Positions 23,978 to 33,319 of a DNA stretch of 64,000 bases are shown here, piece after piece (the first letter of the stretch is position 1; the number at the start of each line of letters is the position of its first letter). This DNA is from Vibrio genomosp. F10 str. ZF-129 (lineage in GTDB: Bacteria; Pseudomonadota; Gammaproteobacteria; Enterobacterales; Vibrionaceae), in contig NZ_AJYQ02000137.1 of assembly GCF_000287055.2 (NCBI RefSeq), forward strand, positions 184,490 through 248,489. The letters are read 5' to 3'. The notes beneath the pieces were generated by a model, which saw only the letters and a list, made by a program, of their open reading frames with translations, was not told the DNA's origin and did not search any database. A program made the position numbers and the translations under genes.

Positions 23978-24817
23978 ATGAAAATAGACAACAGCGCTCA
24001 CTTTAAGCAAAGTACCACGCTGCCATGGATTGAACTGCGCATCGCTGATAGAAGTACAGCCTGTTATCAAGCACATTCACATGACGAATTCTCATTTGGC
24101 CTGATACAACAGGGCCATGCCACCTATCAAAATCGAGGTCACACGCATCAAATCGGTAGTGGAGACATTGTTACGATAAACCCTGCAGATGTTCATTCGT
24201 GTAACCCTGAAGCGGGAACGTGGTCATACTGCATGCTGTTTGTTGATGCTTTTAAAATGGGTGAGTTTCAACAAGATATTCTAGGTAACGACAATAACGC
24301 CTATCTTAATGACTATGTGCCGTTTTTGCATGATCTAGAACGCAGTGAGTATGCACAGAACAAGTTTCAAAGGCTATTTAGCGCGTTACATTCAGAATCA
24401 AGCCCATTGACTATTCAAACTTATTTGTATGATTTTCTAGCGTCGAGTTTAAGTAAAATCCCCATTCAATCTAAGCGAGAGCCACTGACCCCAAGCCTTG
24501 GTCGGGTTCGCGAAAAGCTGCTTGATGAAGTGAAGCATAGTATCCAATTAGAGGACCTCGCTAAAGAAGTAGGGTTGAGCCGCTATCAGTTATTGCGAGC
24601 ATTCAAAGGCCAGTATGGTCTACCGCCACATGCTTATTTAATGGATGAAAAAATTAAGCGTTCAAAACGTATGCTTAAATCGGGTCTTAATATTTCTGAA
24701 GTGGCGTATCAGCTAGGGTTTTCCGATCAGGCCCACTTCCAGCGTCATTTTAAAAAGAAGCTGGCGGTAACGCCTAAGTTCTATCAGTCTCACTTTATCA
24801 ATGAGCCCGCATCTTAA
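23978..24817 (+). CDS. AraC-family regulator beside the LysE exporter
   Basis: The protein has 279 residues from the ATG at 23978. The N-terminal cupin sensor domain shows HSHDEFSFGLIQQGHATY and GDIVTINPADVHSC. The C-terminal pair of helix-turn-helices is in HSIQLEDLAKEVGLSRYQLLRAFKGQYGLPPHAYLM and LNISEVAYQLGFSDQAHFQRHFKKKLAVTPKFY. Proteins of this layout near LysE genes sense an amino-acid-like ligand and activate the exporter. No defined operator could be read from the 69-base gap. Confidence 0.88.
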   Translation: MKIDNSAHFKQSTTLPWIELRIADRSTACYQAHSHDEFSFGLIQQGHATYQNRGHTHQIGSGDIVTINPADVHSCNPEAGTWSYCMLFVDAFKMGEFQQDILGNDNNAYLNDYVPFLHDLERSEYAQNKFQRLFSALHSESSPLTIQTYLYDFLASSLSKIPIQSKREPLTPSLGRVREKLLDEVKHSIQLEDLAKEVGLSRYQLLRAFKGQYGLPPHAYLMDEKIKRSKRMLKSGLNISEVAYQLGFSDQAHFQRHFKKKLAVTPKFYQSHFINEPAS

Positions 24818-24886
24818 GAGAATGTTAAGAGCGTGTTAAGAGGTAAGGTGGCTGTGGGCTTGACCTCCTATTTCAAGATCAAACCC

Positions 24887-24934
24887 ATGACAAGCATGCT
24901 TTTAATTATCGATATGCAGTCGTCGTATGGTTAA
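24887..24934 (+). pseudogene. N-terminal remnant of an isochorismatase-like hydrolase
   Basis: The frame reads MTSMLLIIDMQSSYG and stops. LLIIDMQ is the first strand and catalytic-Asp motif of the isochorismatase/cysteine-hydrolase family, whose members have about 180-200 residues. Nothing downstream continues the family. The fragment ends exactly where the oppositely oriented 24931-25302 gene ends, which suggests that arrival of that gene cut it. It could also be chance similarity because only 15 residues remain. Confidence 0.4.
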
Positions 24935-25302
24935 ATTTCTTTCATGGCAGAAACGACAGAAGGGTCATTGATCAAGTTAAACAACAGGCTTTTTGCAGAG
25001 GATCTTTGGGCGTCGGATAAGACCTTTTTCGGATTTTCTCTCGATTGTATCAGGATGTTCTTAACGAACTTACTGTTGGTGCCTGAAAGCTCATAGACAA
25101 ATCTCAGCGTGTCGAGTAATTCATCTTGTGCCAAGCTGTAAACAGCCATTTCACAACTGAGTTTATCCATAGATAGGAAGTTGTTCACCACTAACTTACG
25201 CTCAGCTTTAAATTTCTCACTGGCTTCATATGAATCAATTAAAGCCTGAACTCTATCAGCGATAGCGATAGGCACTTCCATGGTTTTCGTTTTTGTTGTC
25301 AT
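24931..25302 (-). CDS. Unrecognised 123-residue protein
   Basis: This soluble, helix-rich protein has a basic start (MTTKTKTMEVPIAIADRVQALIDSY) reminiscent of ribbon-helix-helix DNA binders, followed by charged helices (ASEKFKAERKLVVNNF) and a C-terminal part with QSRENPKKVLSDAQRSSAKSLLF. I can assign no family. It has no visible partner gene. Its 3' end abuts a truncated hydrolase fragment, consistent with insertion. Confidence 0.55.
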   Translation of the reverse strand: MTTKTKTMEVPIAIADRVQALIDSYEASEKFKAERKLVVNNFLSMDKLSCEMAVYSLAQDELLDTLRFVYELSGTNSKFVKNILIQSRENPKKVLSDAQRSSAKSLLFNLINDPSVVSAMKEI

Positions 25303-25485
25303 TACTGATTCTCTTGATCTAGCTTGAATTTAATCACGAATCCAGTTTACGCGGTCGTTCATGTTTTGGCATCTAGTTTGGTACAAATATAGAGAATAGT
25401 TAGGCATAGTGTGATTTTAATTATGCAAATGCGAACGGTAGATGATAGCTGAGTGTGTTAAACATCCATTTTGGGCGTAACAATA

Positions 25486-25519
25486 AAAACGCCGCAAACG
25501 GTTTAGTCTGCGGCGTTTT
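25486..25519 (-). terminator. Terminator after the first alkylsulfatase gene
   Basis: AAAACGCCGCA (25486-25496) pairs perfectly with TGCGGCGTTTT (25509-25519). The T tract lies on the minus strand. Confidence 0.9.
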
Positions 25520-25534
25520 AACGTTTATGTTGTG

Positions 25535-27538
25535 TTACTTGATAAGTGGAAGAATATCAAATTTACGGTTTGGCTGCTCCATTGCACCTTGAAGTGCCTG
25601 TACGTTTTTCGCTTCTCCAGAGAACCCTGCCATGCCTGTCTCAAGCAGTTGACCTAGCGTCGTTTGCTGCAGTAACACTTGAGAGAAATCCGCTTTATGA
25701 ATGAAGAAGGTTGTATCGGCACTCTGCTGCTTGTCTGTTTGCACTGTCGTCATGTTACCATTTGATACCTCAGTGTAGAAAAACTCGTTGGTATCTGGGT
25801 GAACGGTCGTCAACGTGAAGTCTAGGCCTGCTTCGATGGCTTTCACCGAATTTAGTCGCACAGCAAACATATCAAAGATTTTAGCCGTAGGAGAGTTTGC
25901 GATGATGTCGGCTGACATCTGATTCACGCCATCTTTTACTTCATTAGTTCGCAGTTCCACCGCACCTTGCAGGTAGCTATTACGCCATGCCATGGTTTCT
26001 GATTGGTAACCTTGTTGTTCAAAGCTATCTGCTAGTGCATTGCGGAAGGTTTCATTCGTTGGGTCACATTGAACCAAGTCATTAAACAGTTGTGAAGATT
26101 GTTGGTAACGGCCTGCTTCAAAGTGAACCATACCAGCACTGTATAGTGTTTCCGCCCCAGCTGCTTCCACGTACGTACATGATTTATCGATGGTGGTCAG
26201 TGGGTTTGTATTGACTGGGTTCATGTCGTGGTAACCAAGATACAGGTTAACAACGGCACGTGCATTGTGGCTGTATGAACCGTGGTAACCGTTGGTGTGC
26301 CAAGTATTGAATTGAACTTCTGGAATGATCTTCTCGATTTCACGACCTACATCGTTAATGGTTACGCCATTGTTGGCTAAACGCATCGACTGGTTGTGAA
26401 TGAAGCCATAGTTGTCACGTTGAAGCGTGATGTATTCATTGATCGCTTTATTGTCCCAAACAGGAGCCGAGTGAGATGACGTCAATGCTTCAATACGATC
26501 GCCGTACGCAAGCTTAATTTCAGTCAGGTACTTAGTCCAAGCTAGAGAGTCACGTACTTTTGCACCGCGGAATGTGTAGATGTTGTGCATGCCGTGGTAA
26601 GTCAGTTCGCCAGTAAATAGCGTGTTGTACTCTTCTACCCAGGTTAGGATTTCAACTGGTGCTTCTGCGCCTGGTACGTTAGTGAATTCGAACGTTAAAC
26701 CATCGATTTTATGTTGCTCAACTTTATCCGTGATTTCAACGTTAGGCGTGATCAGCGTTAAGCCGCCTTTCGTTCCTTTGGTTAGACCAATCGCCATGTC
26801 CACTTGGCCACGAGCATTTAGACCAAGAGTTGTACCATATTGATAATCTGTACGGCGCGACATTGCATTACCTGCCACCATATTCTCATCAGCAAGCGCA
26901 GAAACAAAACCCTCAGGTGCGATGATTTTGACATCATCAGCAAAGTCAGCTTCTAGGCCTCGAACGCCTCCAAAGTGATCACCGTGTGGGTGAGAGTAAA
27001 TAACGGCATGAATAGTATGAGGAGCTGGAAGATGCAGTTTTGCAAATTCCCATGCATCTTTAGTCGTCTCGTCGAGTAGGCCAGGATCATTTAATACGTA
27101 GCCTGTTTCTGTTCGAAAAACGGTAATGTTTGAAACGTCACTACCACGGATTTGGTAGACACCCTCTACGACTTCGTACAACCCCTGAGCTTGGTAGTTC
27201 ATTAACCCTTGGCGGAAAATAGAAGGGTTAACGGTATCTGGGTATTGCTCTGGGTTGACGTTTTGCATGAAATCAATAAATGGAATACGGGCTAATCCTG
27301 CATCGTGATCGCCAAAAGAAGCGATAAGACCTCGTTTTTGCTCTTCAAACGCGGTGCGATCTTCAAATGGAAGACGGTTAGCCAATGCACGGTTCGCTTC
27401 AACAGTATGTTCTGTGGCTGCTTTACCTTTATAGCGCGCCATTTCTAGCGCGTCGAAGTGTTCGTGATCGTGTGATTGTGCAGAGACATTTAAAGATAAC
27501 GTACTTAGGATAGCAATAGCTAGAGTCGTATTTCGCAT
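25535..27538 (-). CDS. Secreted alkylsulfatase (SdsA1/YjcS-type metallo-beta-lactamase fold)
   Basis: The 667-residue precursor has a signal peptide (AIAILSTLSLNVSAQS). The metallo-beta-lactamase domain has the zinc motif SHPHGDHFGG and the family segments MVAGNAMSRR, MHNIYTFRGAKVRD and SSHSAPVW. It is followed by the dimerisation domain with HARAVVNLYLGYHDMNP and a C-terminal SCP2-like lipid-binding domain. Such enzymes hydrolyse primary alkyl sulfates (for example dodecyl sulfate) to alcohol and sulfate. It is divergent from a LysR regulator that probably controls it. A paralogue lies at 44843-46798. Confidence 0.88.
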   Translation of the reverse strand: MRNTTLAIAILSTLSLNVSAQSHDHEHFDALEMARYKGKAATEHTVEANRALANRLPFEDRTAFEEQKRGLIASFGDHDAGLARIPFIDFMQNVNPEQYPDTVNPSIFRQGLMNYQAQGLYEVVEGVYQIRGSDVSNITVFRTETGYVLNDPGLLDETTKDAWEFAKLHLPAPHTIHAVIYSHPHGDHFGGVRGLEADFADDVKIIAPEGFVSALADENMVAGNAMSRRTDYQYGTTLGLNARGQVDMAIGLTKGTKGGLTLITPNVEITDKVEQHKIDGLTFEFTNVPGAEAPVEILTWVEEYNTLFTGELTYHGMHNIYTFRGAKVRDSLAWTKYLTEIKLAYGDRIEALTSSHSAPVWDNKAINEYITLQRDNYGFIHNQSMRLANNGVTINDVGREIEKIIPEVQFNTWHTNGYHGSYSHNARAVVNLYLGYHDMNPVNTNPLTTIDKSCTYVEAAGAETLYSAGMVHFEAGRYQQSSQLFNDLVQCDPTNETFRNALADSFEQQGYQSETMAWRNSYLQGAVELRTNEVKDGVNQMSADIIANSPTAKIFDMFAVRLNSVKAIEAGLDFTLTTVHPDTNEFFYTEVSNGNMTTVQTDKQQSADTTFFIHKADFSQVLLQQTTLGQLLETGMAGFSGEAKNVQALQGAMEQPNRKFDILPLIK

Positions 27539-27733
27539 TTTTGTTTCTCTTATGACAAGTAATCAACAGTGGGGTTTAAGGCGTAAAGAAAAGTGCGACT
27601 CTGGCCTCAAACGTTATCTGTAGATTACGCCCAGCAATGATAAGAACCAATAAACACAACTTTAGATAAAACATGAATAAATCGTATGTGTTAACATTTA
27701 TATAGATGAATATATATTAATTAATGAGGCAGT

Positions 27734-28636
27734 ATGGAACAGCGATTTGATTTCAACTTATTGAGGATCTTTCTAGAGGTGTACCAACAACGTTCAATCA
27801 CATTGGCCGCTGATTCACTCGGCTTGACCCAACCGGGCGTGAGCTATGCATTAAAACGACTGCAAAAGACATTGGGTGTTGAACTGTTTGTTCGTGAGGG
27901 AAGGGGAATATCTCCAACGCTTAGTGCAATACAACTGGCTAATCAAATTTCACCCGCTTATAGCACGGTCACAAATGCCATCAATAATGTGTCTGGGTTC
28001 GACAAGCAAACACCTCGGTCGTTTTTGGTTCATGTGAATGAGTCAATGATGAACTTGTTGCTGCCATTAACGCTAAACGATGACGATATGGGGAATTGTG
28101 ATATTCAATTCCAACTCACCCCAAACAGTGAAGATGAATTGTTGCAGCAGTTGAACTTACAGCAAGCGGATCTCGCCATCGATATTGGTCAATTACCGAG
28201 CCAATCTTATAACAGCCAGTTTTTGTATCAAGAAGAAGCGGCGTTGATTTGTCGTGAAGATCATCCTCGCATTCAAGATTCGATTACCAAGCAACAGTTT
28301 TATCAAGAGAAACATATTACGTCTAAATTGCGCCGTGAAGACTTAACGGTGTTGGAATACATTTCAGACGAAGTGATGTCGGAGCGAAAAGTGAGCTGTG
28401 AATGCAGCTCATTAGTCTCGTTGATGGGCCTTATCTCGGAAAGTGATTGTATCGGTATAACGTCAACCAGTCTTGCGGCTAAATACGCGAATAAGTTGGG
28501 GCTCAAGAGCTTAACACCACCAATAAAAAGTAAACCTGTAGTACACAATATGTTTTGGCATAAGAGAAATGAACACCATCCAGCGCATATATGGCTTCGC
28601 AGTAAGTTAACGTCGCTCGTAATGGATCCACAGTAG
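27734..28636 (+). CDS. LysR-family transcriptional regulator
   Basis: The 300-residue protein starts with the LysR winged helix: FNLLRIFLEVYQQRSITLAADSLGLTQPGVSYALKRLQ, then LFVREGRGISPT. The substrate-binding domain follows from about residue 90. It is transcribed away from the alkylsulfatase gene across a 195-base gap, the standard layout for a regulator of its neighbour. The AT-rich gap likely holds both promoters. The inducer is presumably an alkyl sulfate or a product of its hydrolysis (inference). Confidence 0.9.
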   Translation: MEQRFDFNLLRIFLEVYQQRSITLAADSLGLTQPGVSYALKRLQKTLGVELFVREGRGISPTLSAIQLANQISPAYSTVTNAINNVSGFDKQTPRSFLVHVNESMMNLLLPLTLNDDDMGNCDIQFQLTPNSEDELLQQLNLQQADLAIDIGQLPSQSYNSQFLYQEEAALICREDHPRIQDSITKQQFYQEKHITSKLRREDLTVLEYISDEVMSERKVSCECSSLVSLMGLISESDCIGITSTSLAAKYANKLGLKSLTPPIKSKPVVHNMFWHKRNEHHPAHIWLRSKLTSLVMDPQ

Positions 28637-28865
28637 CTTCGGTTCATCAGTGTGCACTTCTAAATCATCCTTAAACCAAGTACGTTTCAAGCGCCAGATA
28701 AAAATAGATTAGAGTTCTAATTAAAATGATGTTCGATAATAGAATTTATGTAGATCCCTGTCACGTAATTTGACTGTTAAACACCATTTATTTGATTTAT
28801 ATCTCTCAATCAGGATGATAGTTACTGAAATAATCATTTAGAGTTCAAAGGAGTTGTAACTGCGT

Positions 28866-29420
28866 ATGATCGCATCAGCATTATGGGCGGCGTATCCCGA
28901 AATAAAGAAAAACACGAGCAAGAAATGGTCGTTTTCTGAACCTTCAGTAGAAGATGGCAGTGATGTTTCTCACCTGATTGCTGCTTGTCCACCTCTTGAC
29001 GTTAACTCATCTTATTGTCACTTTCTTCAATCTATGCATTTTAGCCAAACATGTGTTCTCGCGCGGTACAATGATGATATCGCTGGGTTTGTTTCGGCGT
29101 ATAGAAAACCCGATGAGCCCAATACATTATTTGTTTGGCAAGTGGCGGTTGCGCCAAGATTTCGAGGTAAAGGGCTGGCATCGAGCATGCTAGATGAATT
29201 GCTAAGTCGAGATCATCTTAGCAGCATTAATTCGGTTGAAACGACGATCACTGAGAAAAATGATGCTTCGTGGGCCGTGTTTCAAAAGCTGGATAAAAGC
29301 AATGGAGAGCGTGGAGAAGTCAGCACGTTCCTTGAAAAAAAGACACATTTTAAGGGAAAGCAGGATACTGAGTATCTGTACCAAATTCCGCTAATTGAAC
29401 TGCAACCTAAAGGCAGATAG
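28866..29420 (+). CDS. ectA: L-2,4-diaminobutyrate N-acetyltransferase, solitary
   Basis: The 184-residue GNAT-family protein has EctA signatures: ACPPLDVNSSYCHFLQ, then AGFVSAYRKPDEPNTLFVWQVAVAP and the acetyl-CoA loop RFRGKGLASSML. EctA acetylates diaminobutyrate in ectoine synthesis. In Vibrio it is normally followed by ectB, ectC and an aspartokinase, but here the next gene is selO on the other strand. The enzyme may complement genes elsewhere, supply N-acetyl-diaminobutyrate itself, or be an operon remnant. The start is the ATG at 28866, with GGAG rather far (12 bases) upstream. Confidence 0.82.
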   Translation: MIASALWAAYPEIKKNTSKKWSFSEPSVEDGSDVSHLIAACPPLDVNSSYCHFLQSMHFSQTCVLARYNDDIAGFVSAYRKPDEPNTLFVWQVAVAPRFRGKGLASSMLDELLSRDHLSSINSVETTITEKNDASWAVFQKLDKSNGERGEVSTFLEKKTHFKGKQDTEYLYQIPLIELQPKGR

Positions 29421-29620
29421 CCGGAGACTTATTACAGTAGAGACCCTAAGAACGCACATCAAAGAAAAGAACACTCTTATTTGATTGGAGACAGATAGAG
29501 GGTGTGACGGAATTGGCCAGTGAACATGGCGTATTTTCAGTTAATTGGGTGGTTTACTCATTAACTAAAAATACGCATTTGGATGTCTTTACCGATCGTT
29601 TCAGTGCCGTACCGATCGTT

Positions 29621-31117
29621 CTATGTACCGCAAAACGTTCGATAAGGGCCAAAACCACTCGGTGCAGGGAGCTCAAATTCCTCACAATCGGGCTGTACTT
29701 CAAAAGGATTCATTAGCACTGACAGTAATCGCTCAAAAGGCTGAAAGTCGTTTTGTTGCTCAGCCGCCGATAATGCTTCCTCTACCTTGTGGTTTCTAGG
29801 AATATAAACGGGATTGTGAGCGTTCATCAAAGAGACTCTTTCTCCTTCAGCTATTGCCTCTCTTTCTATTCTCGCAAGCCATTTTGTTTTCCATTCTCCC
29901 CATCGTTCTACGTCAGAAAAGAGTGTGAGTGTGCTGCTGTCATTCGATAGGAGGGCAGATGATAATGATCGGAAAAACAGAGTAAAGTCGATGTGTTGTT
30001 CATGAAGCATGGTCAGCGTGTCTTGCACAAGTGTAAGATCGCCATCTTCTTGATTGGTAAGGCCTAACTTGGTGCGCATGCCATCTAGCCATAATTGGTT
30101 ATACAAACTCATGAACTCATGCAGCGTATTAGTGGCTATTTCTACCGCTTCCTCTTCACTTTCTGCAAGCAGCGGTAAAAGCGTTTCTGCAAATCGAGCT
30201 AAATTCCATTGCGCTATTTGAGGCTGATTGCTGTATGCGTATCGACCATTTGCATCAATGGAACTAAATAATGTATTTGGATCGTAGTGGTCCATAAAGG
30301 CACACGGCCCATAATCAATCGTTTCCCCTGATACGGTGGTGTTGTCTGTGTTCATCACCCCATGAATGAAGCCAACGAGCTGCCACTTGGACACTAAAAT
30401 AGCTTGTCGCGCACAGACAGATTTGAGTAGTTCAAGATAACGTGAATCGGAATTTTTCACTTCTGGGTAATGACGCTCAATCGTATAGTCAGCCAATCGT
30501 TTTACGTCGTTGGGATCACCTTGAGCGGCAAAGTACTGAAAAGTCCCCACTCGAATATGGCTAGCGGCGACGCGGGTTAGCGTTGCACCATCTACCATGT
30601 GATCACGCCAAATTTGTTCGCCAGTGGTCACCGCTGCGAGTGCGCGTGTTGTTGGAATGTGAAGCGCATGCATCGCTTCCGCGGCTAAGTATTCACGGAT
30701 CACAGGGCCGATGGCTGCTTTACCATCGCCTGATCGCGAGTAAGGGGTTCGCCCTGAGCCTTTGAGTTGAATGTCTTTTCGTTGCCCTTTGACGTCAATA
30801 ACTTCTCCGAGCAGCAATGCGCGTCCATCCCCAAGCTGCGGGTTGTAATGGCCGAACTGATGACCAGCATACGCTTGAGCTATTGGGTCTGATCCTTCTA
30901 AACGCTGTTGACCAGAGAAAACTTGTGCTAATTGTTCATCGTCAGCTTGAGTTACATCGATATTGAGTGACTTTGCCAGCGCGTAGTTGAACGCGACAAG
31001 CTTGGGAGAGGGAGCGTGTTCAGCACCTTGTTGATGATAAAAGCCTTCCAGATCTCGCACATAGCTGTTATCGAATTGGGCATGAATTGTCTTTTTTTCT
31101 GAGGTTCTTGCAGTCAT
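29621..31117 (-). CDS. selO: Protein AMPylase SelO (YdiU)
   Basis: The 498-residue pseudokinase-fold enzyme transfers AMP to protein Ser/Thr/Tyr residues under redox control. Family blocks are clear: AYAGHQFGHYNPQLGDGRALLLGE, RSGDGKAAIGPVIREYLAAEAMHALHIPTTRALA, HGVMNTDNTTVSGETIDYGPCAFMD (metal/nucleotide residues) and ARFAETLLPLL. The C-terminus ends in TFCGT, keeping the Cys at the position where eukaryotic SelO has selenocysteine. It is transcribed alone. Confidence 0.95.
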   Translation of the reverse strand: MTARTSEKKTIHAQFDNSYVRDLEGFYHQQGAEHAPSPKLVAFNYALAKSLNIDVTQADDEQLAQVFSGQQRLEGSDPIAQAYAGHQFGHYNPQLGDGRALLLGEVIDVKGQRKDIQLKGSGRTPYSRSGDGKAAIGPVIREYLAAEAMHALHIPTTRALAAVTTGEQIWRDHMVDGATLTRVAASHIRVGTFQYFAAQGDPNDVKRLADYTIERHYPEVKNSDSRYLELLKSVCARQAILVSKWQLVGFIHGVMNTDNTTVSGETIDYGPCAFMDHYDPNTLFSSIDANGRYAYSNQPQIAQWNLARFAETLLPLLAESEEEAVEIATNTLHEFMSLYNQLWLDGMRTKLGLTNQEDGDLTLVQDTLTMLHEQHIDFTLFFRSLSSALLSNDSSTLTLFSDVERWGEWKTKWLARIEREAIAEGERVSLMNAHNPVYIPRNHKVEEALSAAEQQNDFQPFERLLSVLMNPFEVQPDCEEFELPAPSGFGPYRTFCGT

Positions 31118-31401
31118 TATCGCTTCCTTGATGTGTGATTATCTCAGATGAGCTTTCGTCAATTTAGTGTACCTTACACGTTTTATTGCGATAATCGCAT
31201 TAAAAAGTACCCGTAAAATTTGTGATGATTTTATGATGATGGAAGCATCCTGAGGGGATTTGATAACTGATCTCGACCATTAAACTAAGTATTTAGTAGA
31301 ATAAAAAGGTGGGCTAAGGACTCGATGTAACAAATTTTGGATTGGAAAGCAGCAGGAGCCTCAAGAGCGATCTACTGCTTAGAAGAATCAGAGTAAAGTA
31401 G

Positions 31402-31578
31402 TCAGAGGGGGTAGTTTTTCTCTGTAAACGTTATTTGATAACGTCCAATACCCTCATAATCAACCGTTGCTGGCGTGTCGAAACCTACTTCAACAATGCC
31501 ACAATACGAGCCAGAAATGATGGCTTCTCCCACTTTGAAATGCATACCTCGACGTGATTCTAGGTACATGACTTTCAT
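31402..31578 (-). CDS. Small protein with CsrA-like pattern, coupled to the YdeI-family gene
   Basis: The ORF has 58 residues from the ATG at 31578, which overlaps the stop of the YdeI-type gene (ATGA). The stretch LESRRGMHFKVGEAI, then VEVGFDTPATV and IGRYQI resembles CsrA/RsmA (SRRxGExxxIGD, VRIGIDAP, HREEIYQ), but the key RNA-contact Arg near the C-terminus is not clearly preserved. A longer frame back to 31683 lies inside the upstream gene and has no support. It could be a divergent CsrA-like RNA binder or unrelated. Confidence 0.4.
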   Translation of the reverse strand: MKVMYLESRRGMHFKVGEAIISGSYCGIVEVGFDTPATVDYEGIGRYQITFTEKNYPL

Positions 31579-32144
31579 TTTTTTCGCAACATTGGAATCT
31601 TGAGTCCTTCTTCGGCTGACGCGATCAAAACCCTGAGCCTTCTCAATCGAGTTTCTTCTTTTTTCGCGCTCATTACCCACCAAATGGAATCTCTTTTATA
31701 GGACGGTGCCAAACGAGTGAAGACTGACCAAGCTGATTGGTTTGCCTTTATTCGCTCTTTATAGTCTTGTAAAAGGGCCACGTTTCTTTGTCGAGAAGAA
31801 TATCCTTGAGTGTCGGCTCTGTTATTAAATGCGTGTAGACCTTCTGGCCGCATCTTGCCAAGTGACTTAAGTGCATCGACTTTTTGTACGTTTATAGCGC
31901 TCCATACACTATTAAACTTTCGCGGTGTAAACCGGATCTTATAGCTATGTTGGTCCACCGTTTTACGAATACCATCTATCCAACCGAAACAAAGTGCGGC
32001 GTCGACAGACTCTGACCAACTGATACTTTGTCGGCCAGTGTTCTTTTTGAAGTACCCCACCCAAATTTCAGTGGTTTGTCGATAATGACCGCTTAGCCAG
32101 TCCTGGAACTCTTCTTCGGTTTTAAAAAAGATGACGTTGTCCAT
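31575..32144 (-). CDS. YdeI/OmpD-associated family protein
   Basis: The 189-residue protein starts at the ATG at 32144, preceded by AAGGAAAAT; an in-frame ATG ten codons earlier is less likely. Family features are FKTEEEFQDWLSGHYRQTTEIWVGYFKKNTG, SWSESVDAALCFGWIDGIRKTVD, YKIRFTPRKFNSVWSAINV and the C-terminal helix with LAPSYKRDSIWWVMSAKKEETRLRRL. The fold is widespread; members have been linked to antimicrobial-peptide or bacteriocin tolerance, but the mechanism is unknown. It ends by coupling to a 58-residue ORF. Confidence 0.85.
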   Translation of the reverse strand: MDNVIFFKTEEEFQDWLSGHYRQTTEIWVGYFKKNTGRQSISWSESVDAALCFGWIDGIRKTVDQHSYKIRFTPRKFNSVWSAINVQKVDALKSLGKMRPEGLHAFNNRADTQGYSSRQRNVALLQDYKERIKANQSAWSVFTRLAPSYKRDSIWWVMSAKKEETRLRRLRVLIASAEEGLKIPMLRKK

Positions 32145-32237
32145 ATTTTCCTTGATCAAGCCTATTTCGTTCATTGATGTTTATGGCAGTACCAACCATC
32201 GATATGAGGTGGTTGGTACAGATTAGAAGGTTAATTA

Positions 32238-33185
32238 TTAAGAACAAGCGTCTTGTTGTTTTAACCAATTTAAGATTGCGGTGGTTGTTTCTTGCGGTTT
32301 TTCTTGTTGAATCCAGTGTCCACAATTTAGGCTTACTACTTCGGCATGAGGAACGAAATCAGTCAAATATTTAAACTGTGGAATAACATCTTGGTCGCCA
32401 TGAATCATTAGTGTTGGCTGATGAATTATAGGGTGTGCATTTGCTAATAAGCGCCAGTTACGGTCGAGGTTCCTATACCAATTTATGCTCCCTGTAAACC
32501 CTGTTAATTCAAACGCAGAGATAAAAACATTAAGTTCGCTGTCGTTCATAATTGGCTCACCGTGTGGTTGTTCGCTTTGAGCTATATTGACCATTACCAT
32601 GCCCTGATTCGGTTCAGCAATCGGTAGGTTTTTGCGATAAAGGTTGCGAAGAAACTGAGCCGTGTTTATATCCAAAATGGCGTCTGCCACTCCAGGCTGT
32701 CTATTAAAGTGGACAAAATAGTTGTCTTGTCCAAATATTTGTTCCATGAACTCGATCCACGGGACTTCTCCGCGTGGTTGATACGGTAAACTCAGATTAA
32801 TCACCTTGCTCACTCTATTTGGGTGCAATAGTGTTAAACCCCAGACGACCATTGCTCCCCAGTCATGTCCTACAAAAGTGGCATCTTCGTATCCATAATG
32901 GTCGAGGAGTGCAACGAGATCACCCGACAAATGCTCAATATCATAATCAGTCACTTCTATCGGGCGAGATGATTTCCCATACCCCCTCTGGTTTGGAACG
33001 ATGACATGGTAGCCTGCTTGCGCTAGTGAGGGTATCTGATAACGCCAAGAAAAGGCATGTTCTGGCCACCCATGACAAAGTACAATCGGATTTCCAACAT
33101 TTTGCAAACCCGCTTCGAAGACTTCGATCTGTACACCATTGACTGGAATAAGAGTGGATTTGGGGAAATCGGTTGGATCAAACAT
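32238..33185 (-). CDS. Alpha/beta-hydrolase, epoxide hydrolase type
   Basis: The 315-residue protein has the oxyanion motif CHGWPEHAFSWR, the nucleophile elbow VGHDWGAMV (catalytic Asp), the lid residue Tyr in INWYRNLDRNW, and GDQDVI plus CGHWIQQE for the acid and His of the triad. This matches soluble epoxide hydrolases, which open epoxides to diols. It is divergent from a WYL-domain regulator with a shared 180-base gap that contains a strong inverted repeat, so it is probably the regulator's target. The natural substrate is unknown. Confidence 0.9.
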   Translation of the reverse strand: MFDPTDFPKSTLIPVNGVQIEVFEAGLQNVGNPIVLCHGWPEHAFSWRYQIPSLAQAGYHVIVPNQRGYGKSSRPIEVTDYDIEHLSGDLVALLDHYGYEDATFVGHDWGAMVVWGLTLLHPNRVSKVINLSLPYQPRGEVPWIEFMEQIFGQDNYFVHFNRQPGVADAILDINTAQFLRNLYRKNLPIAEPNQGMVMVNIAQSEQPHGEPIMNDSELNVFISAFELTGFTGSINWYRNLDRNWRLLANAHPIIHQPTLMIHGDQDVIPQFKYLTDFVPHAEVVSLNCGHWIQQEKPQETTTAILNWLKQQDACS

Positions 33186-33319
33186 TTTATTTATCCTTCA
33201 TCTATTGGGAATGTTTAGGTTGCCATCCCTTCCTTTTTGGATGGCAATTTTGCCAGCTTTACGGATGTACTTTACAGCGTCGTAATCTTCTTGCTGGCGC
33301 GTTGGATTAAGTATATAAG

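Noticed and set aside
29504..29716. 70-codon plus-strand frame between ectA and selO
   Set aside because: It runs into the antisense of selO and shows no ectB similarity or ribosome site.
31579..31683. N-terminal extension of the CsrA-like ORF
   Set aside because: It lies entirely inside the YdeI-type gene in another frame; the coupled ATG at 31578 explains the ORF better.
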